Assembly: GCF_007995155.1 (NCBI RefSeq)
Contig: NZ_CP042593.1
Span: 4,852,070-4,916,069, forward strand
DNA length: 64,000 bases
Direction: 5' to 3'
From: Cytobacillus dafuensis
GTDB lineage: Bacteria; Bacillota; Bacilli; Bacillales; Cytobacillaceae
The notes under the pieces were generated by a model. It did no database searches. It was given only the letters and a program-made list of their open reading frames with translations, and was not told the origin of the DNA. Below are positions 48,560 to 57,070 of this stretch, in pieces (position 1 is the first letter of the stretch; each line of letters opens with the position of its first letter). Both the position numbers and the translations under genes were made by a program.

Positions 48560-48592
48560 AAAAAAAATCTCTGCAGAAATTTTCTGCAGAGT
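48560..48592 (-). terminator. Terminator of ychF
   Basis: CTCTGCAGAAA / TTTCTGCAGAG perfect hairpin followed by an uninterrupted T-run on the minus strand, starting 6 bp after the ychF stop. Confidence 0.9.
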
Positions 48593-48598
48593 TTCCTT

Positions 48599-49699
48599 TT
48601 ACACATTGAAACGGAAGTGGATGACATCTCCGTCTTGAACAATATATTCTTTTCCTTCTAATCGAACATTACCTGCTTCACGTGCAGCCACCATATTGCC
48701 AGCAGATAATAAATCATCATAGGATACCGTTTCCGCACGGATAAAGCCTCTTTCAAAATCGGAATGGATAACCCCAGCACATTGCGGAGCTTTCATTCCT
48801 TTTCTAAACGTCCATGCACGTACTTCTTGAACACCTGCGGTAAAATAAGTCGCTAAGCCAAGAAGATGATACGCAGAACGAATTAACTGATCAAGTCCAG
48901 ATTCTTCAATTCCAAGCTCTTGCAGGAACATTTCTTTTTCTTCCCCTTCAAGCTCTGCAATTTCTGACTCGATTTTTGCACAAATAACAATGACTTCAGC
49001 ATTATCATTCTTCGCAAACTCTTTCACTTGCTGTACATATTCATTTGAGTTTGGATCTGAAACATCGTCTTCTCCAACATTTGCTACATATAGAACAGGT
49101 TTAATCGTTAAAAGATGAAGTCCCTTTGCAACCTTCATTTGCTCCTCAGTAAATTCAACTGTACGAGCAGGCTTGTCCGCTTCAAAGGCTTCTTTTAACT
49201 TCTCAAGAATCTCAAGCTCAAACACCGAATCTTTATCTTTTTGCTTCGCCAATTTCCCAACACGAGCAATGCGCTTTTCAACTGATTCAAGATCAGCCAA
49301 AATCAGCTCTAGGTTAATCGTTTCAATGTCAGAAATCGGATCAACTTTTCCTGAAACATGGGTAATATTATCATCCGCAAAGCAGCGAACAACTTGGCAT
49401 ATAGCGTCTACTTCACGAATATGTGATAGAAATTTATTTCCTAAACCTTCTCCTTTACTTGCCCCTTTTACAATTCCAGCAATATCAGTAAATTCAAATG
49501 TCGTCGGAACTGTTTTTTTCGGCTGTACAAGCTCAGTTAGTTTATTTAGGCGCTCATCTGGTACTTCTACAATCCCTACATTTGGATCAATTGTACAAAA
49601 CGGGTAGTTCGCAGACTCCGCTCCCGCTTGGGTAATAGCATTAAATAACGTAGACTTCCCAACATTCGGCAACCCTACAATCCCAGCTGTTAAAGCCAT
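48599..49699 (-). CDS. ychF: Redox-regulated ATPase YchF
   Basis: A 366-aa Obg-family P-loop protein (YyaF in B. subtilis) that prefers ATP over GTP and binds the ribosome. G1 is GIVGLPNVGKSTLFNAITQA at residues 5-24; the switch region DIAGIVKGASKGEGLGNKFL follows; the G4 position reads YVANVGEDD rather than NKxD, as usual for the family; the TGS domain ends with GKEYIVQDGDVIHFRFNV. ATG 49699 has GAGGAGTG upstream; the GTG at 49708 does not. Confidence 0.97.
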   Translation of the reverse strand: MALTAGIVGLPNVGKSTLFNAITQAGAESANYPFCTIDPNVGIVEVPDERLNKLTELVQPKKTVPTTFEFTDIAGIVKGASKGEGLGNKFLSHIREVDAICQVVRCFADDNITHVSGKVDPISDIETINLELILADLESVEKRIARVGKLAKQKDKDSVFELEILEKLKEAFEADKPARTVEFTEEQMKVAKGLHLLTIKPVLYVANVGEDDVSDPNSNEYVQQVKEFAKNDNAEVIVICAKIESEIAELEGEEKEMFLQELGIEESGLDQLIRSAYHLLGLATYFTAGVQEVRAWTFRKGMKAPQCAGVIHSDFERGFIRAETVSYDDLLSAGNMVAAREAGNVRLEGKEYIVQDGDVIHFRFNV

Positions 49700-49784
49700 C
49701 CATGTCACTCCTCAAATAATAAATATCTATTAAAATCAACTTTCATTCAGTCATTTAGTCCCTCACAATTATAGAGAGTAATCC

Positions 49785-49958
49785 AGAAAAGCGCAAGGCA
49801 CCCGTTTATCGGCGACAAGCTTAAGACAAGCCGGCGTGAAGGTTCTTCTTTAACCTTCATGACGGATTGGCTTAAGACCTCGAGCCGATGGTGCCTGGAG
49901 CTAGACAATGCGACAAGCGCAAGGCACCCACTTATCGGCGACAAGCGCAAGCAGGCGC
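49785..49958. repeat. Dispersed Bacillus-type palindromic repeat, copy A
   Basis: Starts GAAAAGCGCAAGGCACC, contains GAAGGTTCTTCTTTAACCTT and GGATTGGCTTAAGACCTCGA, and repeats its first unit at the right end (GACAAGCGCAAGGCACCC). Related copies at 51355-51445 and 60436-60672. It may terminate the mscS-DUF951 transcript. Confidence 0.75.
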
Positions 49959-49959
49959 T

Positions 49960-50157
49960 TTACTCCTCATGCTTCACAAGGATCTTTTTCATTTTACGTG
50001 CAAATTCCCTTCGAGGGATTAATACACTATGAGCACAGCCCTCGCATTTGATCCGAATATCGGCTCCCATTCGAATAATTTTCCACCGATTCGTTCCACA
50101 TGGATGCTGTTTTTTCATTTCGACAACATCATTTAAATTAAACTCCTTTTGCTCCAT
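49960..50157 (-). CDS. DUF951-family small protein
   Basis: A 65-aa protein of the DUF951 family (EFNLNDVVEMKKQHPCGTNR; RMGADIRIKCEGCAHSVLIP), conserved beside ychF or mscS in Firmicutes. The Cys in HPCGTN and the CEGC pair could bind a metal. GGGAGG lies before ATG 50157, and the gene follows the mscS stop by 14 bp. Function unknown; a nucleic-acid-binding beta-barrel has been suggested for the fold but is not evident here. Confidence 0.88.
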   Translation of the reverse strand: MEQKEFNLNDVVEMKKQHPCGTNRWKIIRMGADIRIKCEGCAHSVLIPRREFARKMKKILVKHEE

Positions 50158-50171
50158 TATAACCTCCCAAA

Positions 50172-51059
50172 TTAACCTTTTGATTTTTTAAGATCCACTT
50201 CACTTCGAGAATACATAACAAGACGAGGAAACGGAACATCAATCCCATTCTCCTCAAGGCAGTGCTTAATTTCCTTCCTCAATTGCCTTGCAATATAGAA
50301 ATTTTGAGTAGGCAATGTTTCGCAGGTTACTCGAAGCGTGAGATTCGAAACATCCATTGTTTGTACACCTAATAATTCTGGAGGCTTCACCATTTCCTCA
50401 TATTTCTCAGGCAGTTCCTCTAATAATTCCTGCAGCACCTTTTCAGCTTTATTTATATCGCTTTCATATGCAATATTTACATCTACAAAGGCCACACTAT
50501 TATTTATTGAAAAATTCGTTACTTGATTAATGCTCCCGTTTGGTAAAATATGGACCTCACCTGTCCAATTTTTGATTTTTGTTGTTCTTAGTCCAATCTC
50601 CACAACAGTTCCTGTAAACTGATCTATCTGAATACTATCCCCAACAGAAAATTGATCTTCGAAAATGATAAAGAAACCAGTTATAATGTCCTTCACCAGG
50701 CTTTGTGCCCCAAACCCAACGGCTAAGCCAACAATTCCAGCCCCTGCTAATAAGGCTTTTACATCAATCCCCAATGTTTCCAAGATTAATATGAATGAAA
50801 AAAAGGAAGCAAAATAAAACAGTATGTTAACTAACAGCTTCACTAAAGTCGCTTCTCGACGTTCGGATGTACGAATAAGTGAGCTGCGATCCCTTACCTC
50901 AAAAATTTTATGAATGACCATTTTCCCTATTTTAATAAAAAGGCTCGTAAAAATAATAATTAAAAAGACTTTTAAGACGATTCCTCCAATATCCATCCAC
51001 ACGTCTTCTGTAGAAAGATTTTCTACTTGTTTGTTTATAAATTTTTCAATATTGCTCAT
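50172..51059 (-). CDS. Small-conductance mechanosensitive channel (MscS family)
   Basis: A 295-aa channel protein with three N-terminal membrane helices (about 25-45, 75-95, 100-125). TM3 with GAGIVGLAVGFGAQSLVKDI and TGFFIIFEDQFSVGDSI is the MscS pore signature; the cytoplasmic beta domain follows (TTKIKNWTGEVHILPNGSIN). It opens on hypo-osmotic shock to release solutes. Located between DUF951 and yyaC as in many Bacillaceae. AGGTGG precedes ATG 51059. Confidence 0.93.
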   Translation of the reverse strand: MSNIEKFINKQVENLSTEDVWMDIGGIVLKVFLIIIFTSLFIKIGKMVIHKIFEVRDRSSLIRTSERREATLVKLLVNILFYFASFFSFILILETLGIDVKALLAGAGIVGLAVGFGAQSLVKDIITGFFIIFEDQFSVGDSIQIDQFTGTVVEIGLRTTKIKNWTGEVHILPNGSINQVTNFSINNSVAFVDVNIAYESDINKAEKVLQELLEELPEKYEEMVKPPELLGVQTMDVSNLTLRVTCETLPTQNFYIARQLRKEIKHCLEENGIDVPFPRLVMYSRSEVDLKKSKG

Positions 51060-51354
51060 TTTTCCACCTGCACTTCTTTATAAATATCGGGTTTTAACTG
51101 GATTAATAACCCTTAAAAAATTCCTATTGATTTATTAAAGCTTATTTCATCTTTTCCTAGCAAGCAACATAGAGTAGAAAAGACTCTAGAAAGATGGAAA
51201 AGATTAATTTATTTTAACAATTTCTATTCATATTTTGTAGCAATACATCATTTCCTTTAATTGTAAATGGTTTTAGGTTTACACATAGTTCACTTTACAA
51301 ATCTTATCAGCATGTATAGATTGCTATTTTTATCCGTATACTGTTAAAAATACG
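51060..51354. other. Divergent intergenic region between mscS and yyaC
   Basis: No gene supported. A hairpin CCGTAT / ATACGG lies at about 51335-51356. Promoters for mscS (minus) and yyaC (plus) must lie here; I found no clear forespore sigma-F or sigma-G match. Confidence 0.4.
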
Positions 51355-51445
51355 GAGATTAAGCCAGTTTGCCAAGAAGGTTAAAGATCAGCCTTCTCGG
51401 GAGCCCGTCTTACGCTATAACCTGAGCGTAATCGAGCCGCTTGTG
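51355..51445. repeat. Dispersed Bacillus-type palindromic repeat, copy B (inverted)
   Basis: On the minus strand it reads AAAAGCACAAGCGGCTCGA, then GAAGGCTGATCTTTAACCTT and TTGGCAAACTGGCTTAA, matching the core of the copies at 49785 and 60436. It sits directly before the yyaC ribosome-binding site. Confidence 0.7.
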
Positions 51446-51470
51446 CTTTTTATAAAAAGGGGTGGAACCA

Positions 51471-52100
51471 ATGAATTTTAAACATAATCTGTTTGAAAAA
51501 AAGGACGGCATTTTGAAGATCATGTATGATGATTTGACTGCTGCCACTAAGCTCGCAACAGAAATTATCCATTTATTGCCTAATGGAATTAACAGCCGTC
51601 CTATTGTGTTTGTCTGTATTGGAACCGATCGATCTACAGGCGATTCATTGGGTCCACTAGTTGGTACATTTTTAGAGGAAAAAAAGATATCATCCTTCTT
51701 TGTATATGGAACACTTGAAAGTCCTATTCATGCAGTGAATTTGGCAGAAAAACTTGAGGAAATTAAGAAAAAACATTTTAATCCTTTTATTATCGGAATT
51801 GATGCATGTTTAGGACGGTTAAAAAGTGTTGGAGTCATTCAAATTGGAGAAGGACCTGTAAAACCCGGAGCTGGTGTGAATAAAGAGCTTCCAGAGGTTG
51901 GTCATATGCATATAACAGGAATTGTCAATGTGAGCGGCTTTATGGAGTTTTTCGTCCTGCAAAACACAAGGCTCCATCTTGTCTTAAATATGGCGAAAAT
52001 AATCGCAAATGGGATTTATAAAGCAAGCTTAGCCTATGAGCCAAAGCATATTTTAACTTCCTTTAAATGGGATTTAGATACTGAGCAAGAACATATTTGA
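51471..52100 (+). CDS. yyaC: YyaC-type sporulation protein (Gpr-protease fold)
   Basis: A 209-aa DUF1256 protein, related in fold to the germination protease Gpr. Features: VFVCIGTDRSTGDSLGPLVG (about 43-62), FIIGIDACLGRLKSVGVIQI, GAGVNKELPEVGHMHITGIV. YyaC genes are tied to sporulation. The frame opens at GTG 51462, but AAAAAGGGGTGG is spaced for ATG 51471. It is a plus-strand gene inside a minus-strand region, as in B. subtilis. Confidence 0.93.
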   Translation: MNFKHNLFEKKDGILKIMYDDLTAATKLATEIIHLLPNGINSRPIVFVCIGTDRSTGDSLGPLVGTFLEEKKISSFFVYGTLESPIHAVNLAEKLEEIKKKHFNPFIIGIDACLGRLKSVGVIQIGEGPVKPGAGVNKELPEVGHMHITGIVNVSGFMEFFVLQNTRLHLVLNMAKIIANGIYKASLAYEPKHILTSFKWDLDTEQEHI

Positions 52101-52142
52101 ACATTCATTTTAAAATATGGCAAGCCAACATGATCATAATGT

Positions 52143-52173
52143 AAGGAGAGAAAAAACAATTCCTCTCCTCTTT
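52143..52173. terminator. Bidirectional terminator between yyaC and DUF554 gene
   Basis: AGGAGAG / CTCTCCT stem around an A-rich loop between the convergent genes; the T-runs are short. Confidence 0.4.
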
Positions 52174-52885
52174 AAAAATATAATTGATAATAATACATGA
52201 TTGTCACGATTACCCCTACAACAAAAATACCCGGGAGTAAGTTAGCGACACGAATTTTTATTAGCCCAGTCAAATTTAATCCAATGGCAAAAATCATTAC
52301 TCCGCCAGTCGCAGTCATTTCTTTAATAAAGCTATCCATAAGCAGATTCGGTACAAACTGATCAATTTGTGTCGCGAAAAGAGCGATAAGTCCTTGATAA
52401 ATTACCACAGGGACAGCTGAAAAAAGAACGCCTATCCCTAATGTCGTCGTCAATATTAAGGCAGTAAAACCGTCAATAATCGCTTTTGTATAAAGAACAT
52501 CATGATCTCCACGAATCCCACTATCTAATGCACCAATAATCGCCATTGCACCGATGACAAAAATGAGAGTCGCGGTAACAAACCCTTGAGAAATACTTCC
52601 CTGGCTGCTAGAGCCCATTTTTCTTTCTAGCCAATCTCCAAGTGTATTCAGCTTATTCTCTAAAGCAAAATATTCCCCAATAACAGCCCCAAATACTAAA
52701 CTAATGATCACAACTAAGAAATTCTCGCCCTTCAAGGCCATTTGCAGACCTAAAACGATCACAGCAAGTCCAATTGCATGCATAACGGTTCCTTTTATAT
52801 TTTCAGGAATACGATGCAGCATTTTTCCTAATAAAGTACCAATAATGATTAACAATCCATTTACAAGCGTACCGAGAAGAAACAT
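52172..52885 (-). CDS. DUF554-family membrane protein
   Basis: A 237-aa membrane protein with about seven helices (MFLLGTLVNGLLIIIGTLLG; FVIGAMAIIGALDSGIRGDH; ATGGVMIFAIGLNLTGLIKI), of the YqgA/DUF554 family of unknown transport-like function. The frame extends to 52942, but AAGGTGAAAAGG precedes ATG 52885, and the extension is basic and has no ribosome-binding site. It lies between yyaC and parB. Confidence 0.85.
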   Translation of the reverse strand: MFLLGTLVNGLLIIIGTLLGKMLHRIPENIKGTVMHAIGLAVIVLGLQMALKGENFLVVIISLVFGAVIGEYFALENKLNTLGDWLERKMGSSSQGSISQGFVTATLIFVIGAMAIIGALDSGIRGDHDVLYTKAIIDGFTALILTTTLGIGVLFSAVPVVIYQGLIALFATQIDQFVPNLLMDSFIKEMTATGGVMIFAIGLNLTGLIKIRVANLLPGIFVVGVIVTIMYYYQLYF

Positions 52886-53094
52886 CCTTTTCACCTTGCT
52901 CAAAAATTTCGTCATTCGAATATTAATTACATACACTACCACGAAGACGAGACTCTTACAATCATTTTTTAAAAATTTCGTGTTTTTTTAAACTTTCATT
53001 TTGTTTACTTTCGATAAATTAGCTTTACTTATGCTTTTAAAAAGACTTTATCTAAATCTCGCTAGTCCACAAATAAACTTAAAATTATTTAGCC

Positions 53095-53126
53095 AAAAAA
53101 AATAAACCATCCAGATGATGGCTTAT
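53095..53126 (-). terminator. Terminator of parAB
   Basis: AAGCCATC / GATGGTTT stem followed by ATTTTTTTT on the minus strand, 9 bp after the parB stop. Confidence 0.82.
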
Positions 53127-53134
53127 AATAAGTG

Positions 53135-53974
53135 TTAATTTGTTTCTAACAGCTCTAAAATTCGATCTAGGTCTTCTTTTGAAAAGAATTCAATTTCAAT
53201 TTTTCCTTTATTTTTAGACTGTTTAATATTAACTGTTGTACCAAATCTCTCCCGTAAAAAGGTTTCTTGTTCTTTAATAAAAACATCCTTCTTCTGGACA
53301 GGTTTTTTTGTTTCACGTGAAACATTATTTAGCTGTTGAATAAGCTGCTCTAATTGACGTACATTTAATCCGTCCTTTATTATCTTTTCAACTACTGCCA
53401 TCAGCTTATCTTTTTTTCTTAAACCTAATAATGCACGACCATGTCCCATAGAAATTTTATCTTCAGAGATCAAAGCCTGAATTTTTGGCGGCAATGAAAG
53501 TAAACGAATATGGTTGGCAATATGCGGACGGCTTTTACCTAATCGTTTTGCAAGCTCCTCTTGGGTTATTTTTAGTTTTTCCATTAAAAGCTGGTAGGCA
53601 GCTCCTTCTTCAATCGGAGACAAATCTTCACGCTGTAGGTTCTCTAATATCGCTAGCTCCATCATTTGCTGCTCATTTAATTCTCTTACCACAACTGGAA
53701 CTGTCTCTAATTTTGCAGCCTTAGCAGCACGATAACGTCTTTCACCTACTACAATTTCGTAGCCTTTAATGCTCTTTCGTGCAATGATCGGTTGAAGAAT
53801 CCCATGCTCTAATATTGATTGCTTTAACTCTTCAATGGCTTCTTCCTCAAATACCTTCCGTGGTTGATAAGGATTGGGTCTCAACTCTTTCAATTTTATC
53901 TCTCTAACAGTTTCCTCTTTTGATTCCATGTTTGTAAAGAAAGCGTTAAGCCCTTTTCCTAAACCTTTAGCCAT
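53135..53974 (-). CDS. parB: Chromosome-partitioning protein ParB (Spo0J)
   Basis: A 279-aa CTP-dependent clamp that loads at parS and spreads, placing SMC and controlling Soj. The CTP-binding N-domain has LRPNPYQPRKVFEEEAIEEL and VVGERRYRAAKAAKLETVPV; the HTH is TQEELAKRLGKSRPHIANHI; a C-terminal dimer domain closes with EFFSKEDLDRILELLE. ATG 53974 overlaps the parA end by 8 bp. A perfect parS lies within this gene at 53309-53324. Confidence 0.97.
   Translation of the reverse strand: MAKGLGKGLNAFFTNMESKEETVREIKLKELRPNPYQPRKVFEEEAIEELKQSILEHGILQPIIARKSIKGYEIVVGERRYRAAKAAKLETVPVVVRELNEQQMMELAILENLQREDLSPIEEGAAYQLLMEKLKITQEELAKRLGKSRPHIANHIRLLSLPPKIQALISEDKISMGHGRALLGLRKKDKLMAVVEKIIKDGLNVRQLEQLIQQLNNVSRETKKPVQKKDVFIKEQETFLRERFGTTVNIKQSKNKGKIEIEFFSKEDLDRILELLETN
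53309..53324. promoter_or_regulatory. parS site inside parB
   Basis: TGTTTCACGTGAAACA, perfect, as in the B. subtilis spo0J gene. Confidence 0.95.
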
Positions 53975-54728
53975 TTGAAACCACTTCCTTTGCTAAATCT
54001 ATATACACCTCAGCTCCACGGGACTTTGGATCATAAGTAATAATTGGTTCACCATGACTTGGCGCTTCGCTTAGACGAATATTACGAGGAATAATGGTTC
54101 TATATACTTTATCTTGGAAATACTTCTTCACTTCTTCAATGACCTGAATACCTAGATTCGTTCTCGCATCAAGCATAGTCAATAAAACACCTTCAATTTT
54201 CAAATCATGATTCAAGTGTTTCTGAACAAGGCGAACGGTATTCAAAAGCTGACTTAGCCCTTCAAGTGCGTAATATTCACATTGAACAGGAATAATGACA
54301 GCATCTGATGCTGTTAAAGAATTGAGCGTTAATAAGCCTAAAGATGGAGGACAATCAATAATAATATAATCGAAATCCTCTTTAATCTCTTCTAATGCTC
54401 GTTTTAATCTAACTTCTCTTGAGATCGTTGGCACTAATTCAATTTCCGCTCCTGCAAGTTGAATCGTTGCAGGGATCGCATATAGGTTTTCAACAGATGT
54501 TGGGCGAATGACCTTCGTCGCTTCAACATCATCTACTAAAACATCATAAATACATTGATCTACATCTGCTTTCTCGATTCCTACCCCGCTCGTTGCATTT
54601 CCTTGAGGGTCAATATCTACGAGCAAGACTTTCTTTCCTATGTATGCTAAACATGCACCAAGATTAACAGAGGTAGTTGTTTTTCCTACTCCGCCCTTTT
54701 GGTTTGCTATCGAAATTACTTTGCCCAC
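53967..54728 (-). CDS. parA: Chromosome-partitioning ATPase ParA (Soj)
   Basis: A 253-aa deviant-Walker ATPase that works with ParB in origin segregation and regulates DnaA. The start is taken as GTG 54728 (MGKVISIANQKGGVGKTTTS) because AGGTGA lies just upstream and the length then equals the family's; the longer frame adds MKLMMKVGDI. Motifs: KGGVGKTTT, LVDIDPQGNATSGVG, IIIDCPPSLGLLT. Coupled to parB. Confidence 0.96.
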   Translation of the reverse strand: MGKVISIANQKGGVGKTTTSVNLGACLAYIGKKVLLVDIDPQGNATSGVGIEKADVDQCIYDVLVDDVEATKVIRPTSVENLYAIPATIQLAGAEIELVPTISREVRLKRALEEIKEDFDYIIIDCPPSLGLLTLNSLTASDAVIIPVQCEYYALEGLSQLLNTVRLVQKHLNHDLKIEGVLLTMLDARTNLGIQVIEEVKKYFQDKVYRTIIPRNIRLSEAPSHGEPIITYDPKSRGAEVYIDLAKEVVSNG

Positions 54729-54937
54729 GATGTCACCTACTTTCATCATTAATTTCATCTTCTATTAGATATGAATTGTTTTTAGTTTAATTGGAAAATT
54801 ATCTGGCAAGCTTGTAAATTAGCAATCATGTATTCTATTTTATCGCAGATTAACGGACAGTAAAACCCTAACCATCTAAAATTCAAAGAACACACATAAA
54901 TAGATTTAGGTTATCTGTCCGTAAAAGTCAATTTTGA
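54729..54937. other. parA leader region
   Basis: No gene seen. TATCTGTCCGTAAA at about 54911 echoes AACGGACAGTAAAA at 54852 in inverted order. Promoter elements could not be fixed. Confidence 0.35.
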
Positions 54938-55073
54938 ATTAGAAAAACTTGGCGTTTGCCAAGTCCTTTTTGACGAATGCCTTAGTTTTTCTTATGCGAT
55001 CTTATTAGCAAATATTTAATTGATAACACATTTTACTTTAGGGCGTTACTAAACTTAAACTTTCCTATTTAGC
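54938..55073. repeat. Dispersed 136-bp repeat, copy 2
   Basis: Starts ATTAGAAAAACTTGGCG with the hairpin ACTTGGCGTTTGCCAAGT; aligns without gaps over most of its length with 2183-2318. The G-to-T change in the loop-closing region is tolerated as a G-T pair or mismatch. Confidence 0.75.
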
Positions 55074-55090
55074 GAACAAAAACTAAGAAT

Positions 55091-55133
55091 GCCACGTCCT
55101 GTGGCAACGTCTTTGTGACCACATCTTGTGTGC
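55091..55133. repeat. Paired mini-hairpins with ACGTCCTGT loop, copy 2
   Basis: GCC-ACGTCCTGT-GGC at 55091-55105, followed after 13 bp by CCACATCTTGTGTG, directly downstream of the 136-bp repeat. Confidence 0.6.
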
Positions 55134-55221
55134 CGTATCTAACACTCAGAGAAAATTTTGGTCTATACTCGTGAAGTTATTATGAAAAGGAGGAATGAAC
55201 GATTTGAAGGGATCTTTGCAG

Positions 55222-55267
55222 TAAAAAAAGATGAGAAATTAAACAAGAAGTCTGCTTAATTTCTCAT
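55222..55267 (-). terminator. Terminator of noc
   Basis: Perfect 12-bp stem ATGAGAAATTAA / TTAATTTCTCAT, followed by TTTTTTT on the minus strand. Confidence 0.9.
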
Positions 55268-55282
55268 AGGTAATCATCTTTA

Positions 55283-56158
55283 TTATTTCTTTTTAGGAAT
55301 TTTGATTGTAATTTGATAAAATTCGTCAAATTCTTCTTCTTGGGAATCTAAATTAATTCCGCTCTCTGAAACCATTGTTAATGATTGACGGATTGTATTA
55401 ACCGCAATTCGCATATCCTTGCTAAATGCTTTTCTTTTTGGCTTTGGTTTAGGATTATTTTGCTCTAAAAGCCGGACAACCCGATCTTCTGTCTGCTTGA
55501 CATTTAGATTTTTCTCAATAATTTCCTCAACCAGCTTCACTTGCTTCTCAGGATCTTTAAGTGGAATTAGAGAACGAGCATGGCGCTCTGTAATCGCCTT
55601 ACACAATAATGCATCCTGAACTTCTTGAGGCAGCTTTAGTAACCGAAGCTTGTTCGCAACGGTTGATTGTCCTTTTCCTAGACGCTGAGCTAATGCTTCT
55701 TGCGTTAAGTTATGTAATTCCAATAGCTTTCCATATGCAACGGCTTCTTCAATCGGGGATAATTCTTCCCGTTGCAGGTTTTCAATTAATGCAACAGACG
55801 CCGTTTCCGTATCATTTAAATTTTTAATAATTGCTGGAGCTTCATCCCAGCCAAGCTTCTTCATAGCACGCCATCTACGTTCACCAGCAATTATTTCAAA
55901 CTGACCATTCTCAAACTCCCGAACAACAATCGGTTGAATAATGCCATGTGTATGAATCGTTCGTGACAATTCTTCAATTTTTTCATCATCAAATACCGTT
56001 CTTGGCTGAAAACGGTTAGGAACAATATGATCAATGGGGATTTTCTTTATTTCTTCGAATTCCCCTATCTTCTCAATTTCCACCTGTTCTTGCTTTTCTA
56101 ATTCTGCTTGTTCTCCCTTTTCGCCTAGGCCAAAAAAGCGTGAAAAAGAATGCTTCAT
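55283..56158 (-). CDS. noc: Nucleoid occlusion protein Noc
   Basis: A 291-aa ParB paralogue that binds NBS sites and keeps the division septum off the nucleoid. The N-terminus [16 protein letters not shown] is the amphipathic membrane-targeting helix specific to Noc. CTP domain: [62 protein letters not shown]. The frame has a GTG at 56161; ATG 56158 is preferred. It lies between rsmG and parA, the standard order. Confidence 0.96.
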   Translation of the reverse strand: MKHSFSRFFGLGEKGEQAELEKQEQVEIEKIGEFEEIKKIPIDHIVPNRFQPRTVFDDEKIEELSRTIHTHGIIQPIVVREFENGQFEIIAGERRWRAMKKLGWDEAPAIIKNLNDTETASVALIENLQREELSPIEEAVAYGKLLELHNLTQEALAQRLGKGQSTVANKLRLLKLPQEVQDALLCKAITERHARSLIPLKDPEKQVKLVEEIIEKNLNVKQTEDRVVRLLEQNNPKPKPKRKAFSKDMRIAVNTIRQSLTMVSESGINLDSQEEEFDEFYQITIKIPKKK

Positions 56159-56350
56159 CACCCTACACCACCTTTACGAAACTCCCTATTACATATTCTC
56201 TATAAAATTGACAAGTCCTGCCGAAAATCAGCAATAATTAAGTTTTCCCAATAAAAAAACACCACTATTACACCATTTGCTGGCAAAATTTCATTTTAGT
56301 AAGCTGCACATACAGACTAATTATGCCATATTTCTTATAAAAGCGTAATA

Positions 56351-57067
56351 CTATTCGATTGGAGTTTTGTTTGGAGTACCAGGTTTCCTTGGGTATTTTT
56401 TCGGTGTAGCCTTTTCCTTATTAATGATTAATATATTCCGTTCACTTTCTTCCTCAGGAAGTGTAAAGGAATAGGAATGCTGCAATTTCCCGCCAAGAAT
56501 GGCTATCGCTTTTTTCCCTACATCTAATTCTTCCTTCGCACTTGCACCTTTCATCGCTACAAATGTGCCGCCAGCTTTCACAAGTGGCAAGCATAGTTCA
56601 CTAAGGACAGAAAGCCTTGCGACAGCACGAGCAGTAACAACATCGAAGGTCTCACGATATTCTTTTTTCTGACCAAATGTTTCTGCACGATCATGGATTA
56701 GTTGAATATTCTCCAATCCAAGTTCTTTCGATAAATGCTCTAAAAAGCCAATTCGCTTATTAAGAGAATCGACAATGGTAACCCGTAATTCAGGAAAGGC
56801 AATTTTAATCGGCAGACTCGGAAAACCTGCACCCGCTCCTACATCACATAAATGAAATGGATGGTTAAAATCAAAATAAAAAGCAGCTGAAATGGAATCG
56901 TAAAAATGCTTTAAATAAACCTCTGACTTATCTGTAATGGCCGTTAGGTTCATTTTCTCGTTCCATTCCACTAATATCGAATAATACTTCTCATATTGTT
57001 CAATTTGCTGGGGCGAAAGGTTGATTCCCTTCGCTGCCAGCGCTTCAATAAATTGTTCTGTATTCAT
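56351..57067 (-). CDS. rsmG: 16S rRNA (guanine-527-N7) methyltransferase
   Basis: A 238-aa SAM-dependent methyltransferase (GidB) that modifies G527 of 16S r[23 protein letters not shown] (about 74-93) is the SAM motif; [20 protein letters not shown] and [13 protein letters not shown] follow. ATG 57067 has AGGAAAGGA upstream and lies 3 bp after the mnmG stop. Loss of this gene confers low-level streptomycin resistance in other bacteria. Confidence 0.97.
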   Translation of the reverse strand: MNTEQFIEALAAKGINLSPQQIEQYEKYYSILVEWNEKMNLTAITDKSEVYLKHFYDSISAAFYFDFNHPFHLCDVGAGAGFPSLPIKIAFPELRVTIVDSLNKRIGFLEHLSKELGLENIQLIHDRAETFGQKKEYRETFDVVTARAVARLSVLSELCLPLVKAGGTFVAMKGASAKEELDVGKKAIAILGGKLQHSYSFTLPEEESERNILIINKEKATPKKYPRKPGTPNKTPIE

Positions 57068-57070
57068 TTG

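Noticed and set aside
49747..49950. 67-codon minus-strand frame next to ychF
   Set aside because: It lies almost wholly within the dispersed palindromic repeat and translates its repeated units (LSPISGCLAL twice); not a gene.
52229..52242. ACCCGGGA core as a possible Noc-binding site
   Set aside because: Only about 9 of 14 positions match ATTTCCCGGGAAAT, and it lies inside the DUF554 coding sequence.
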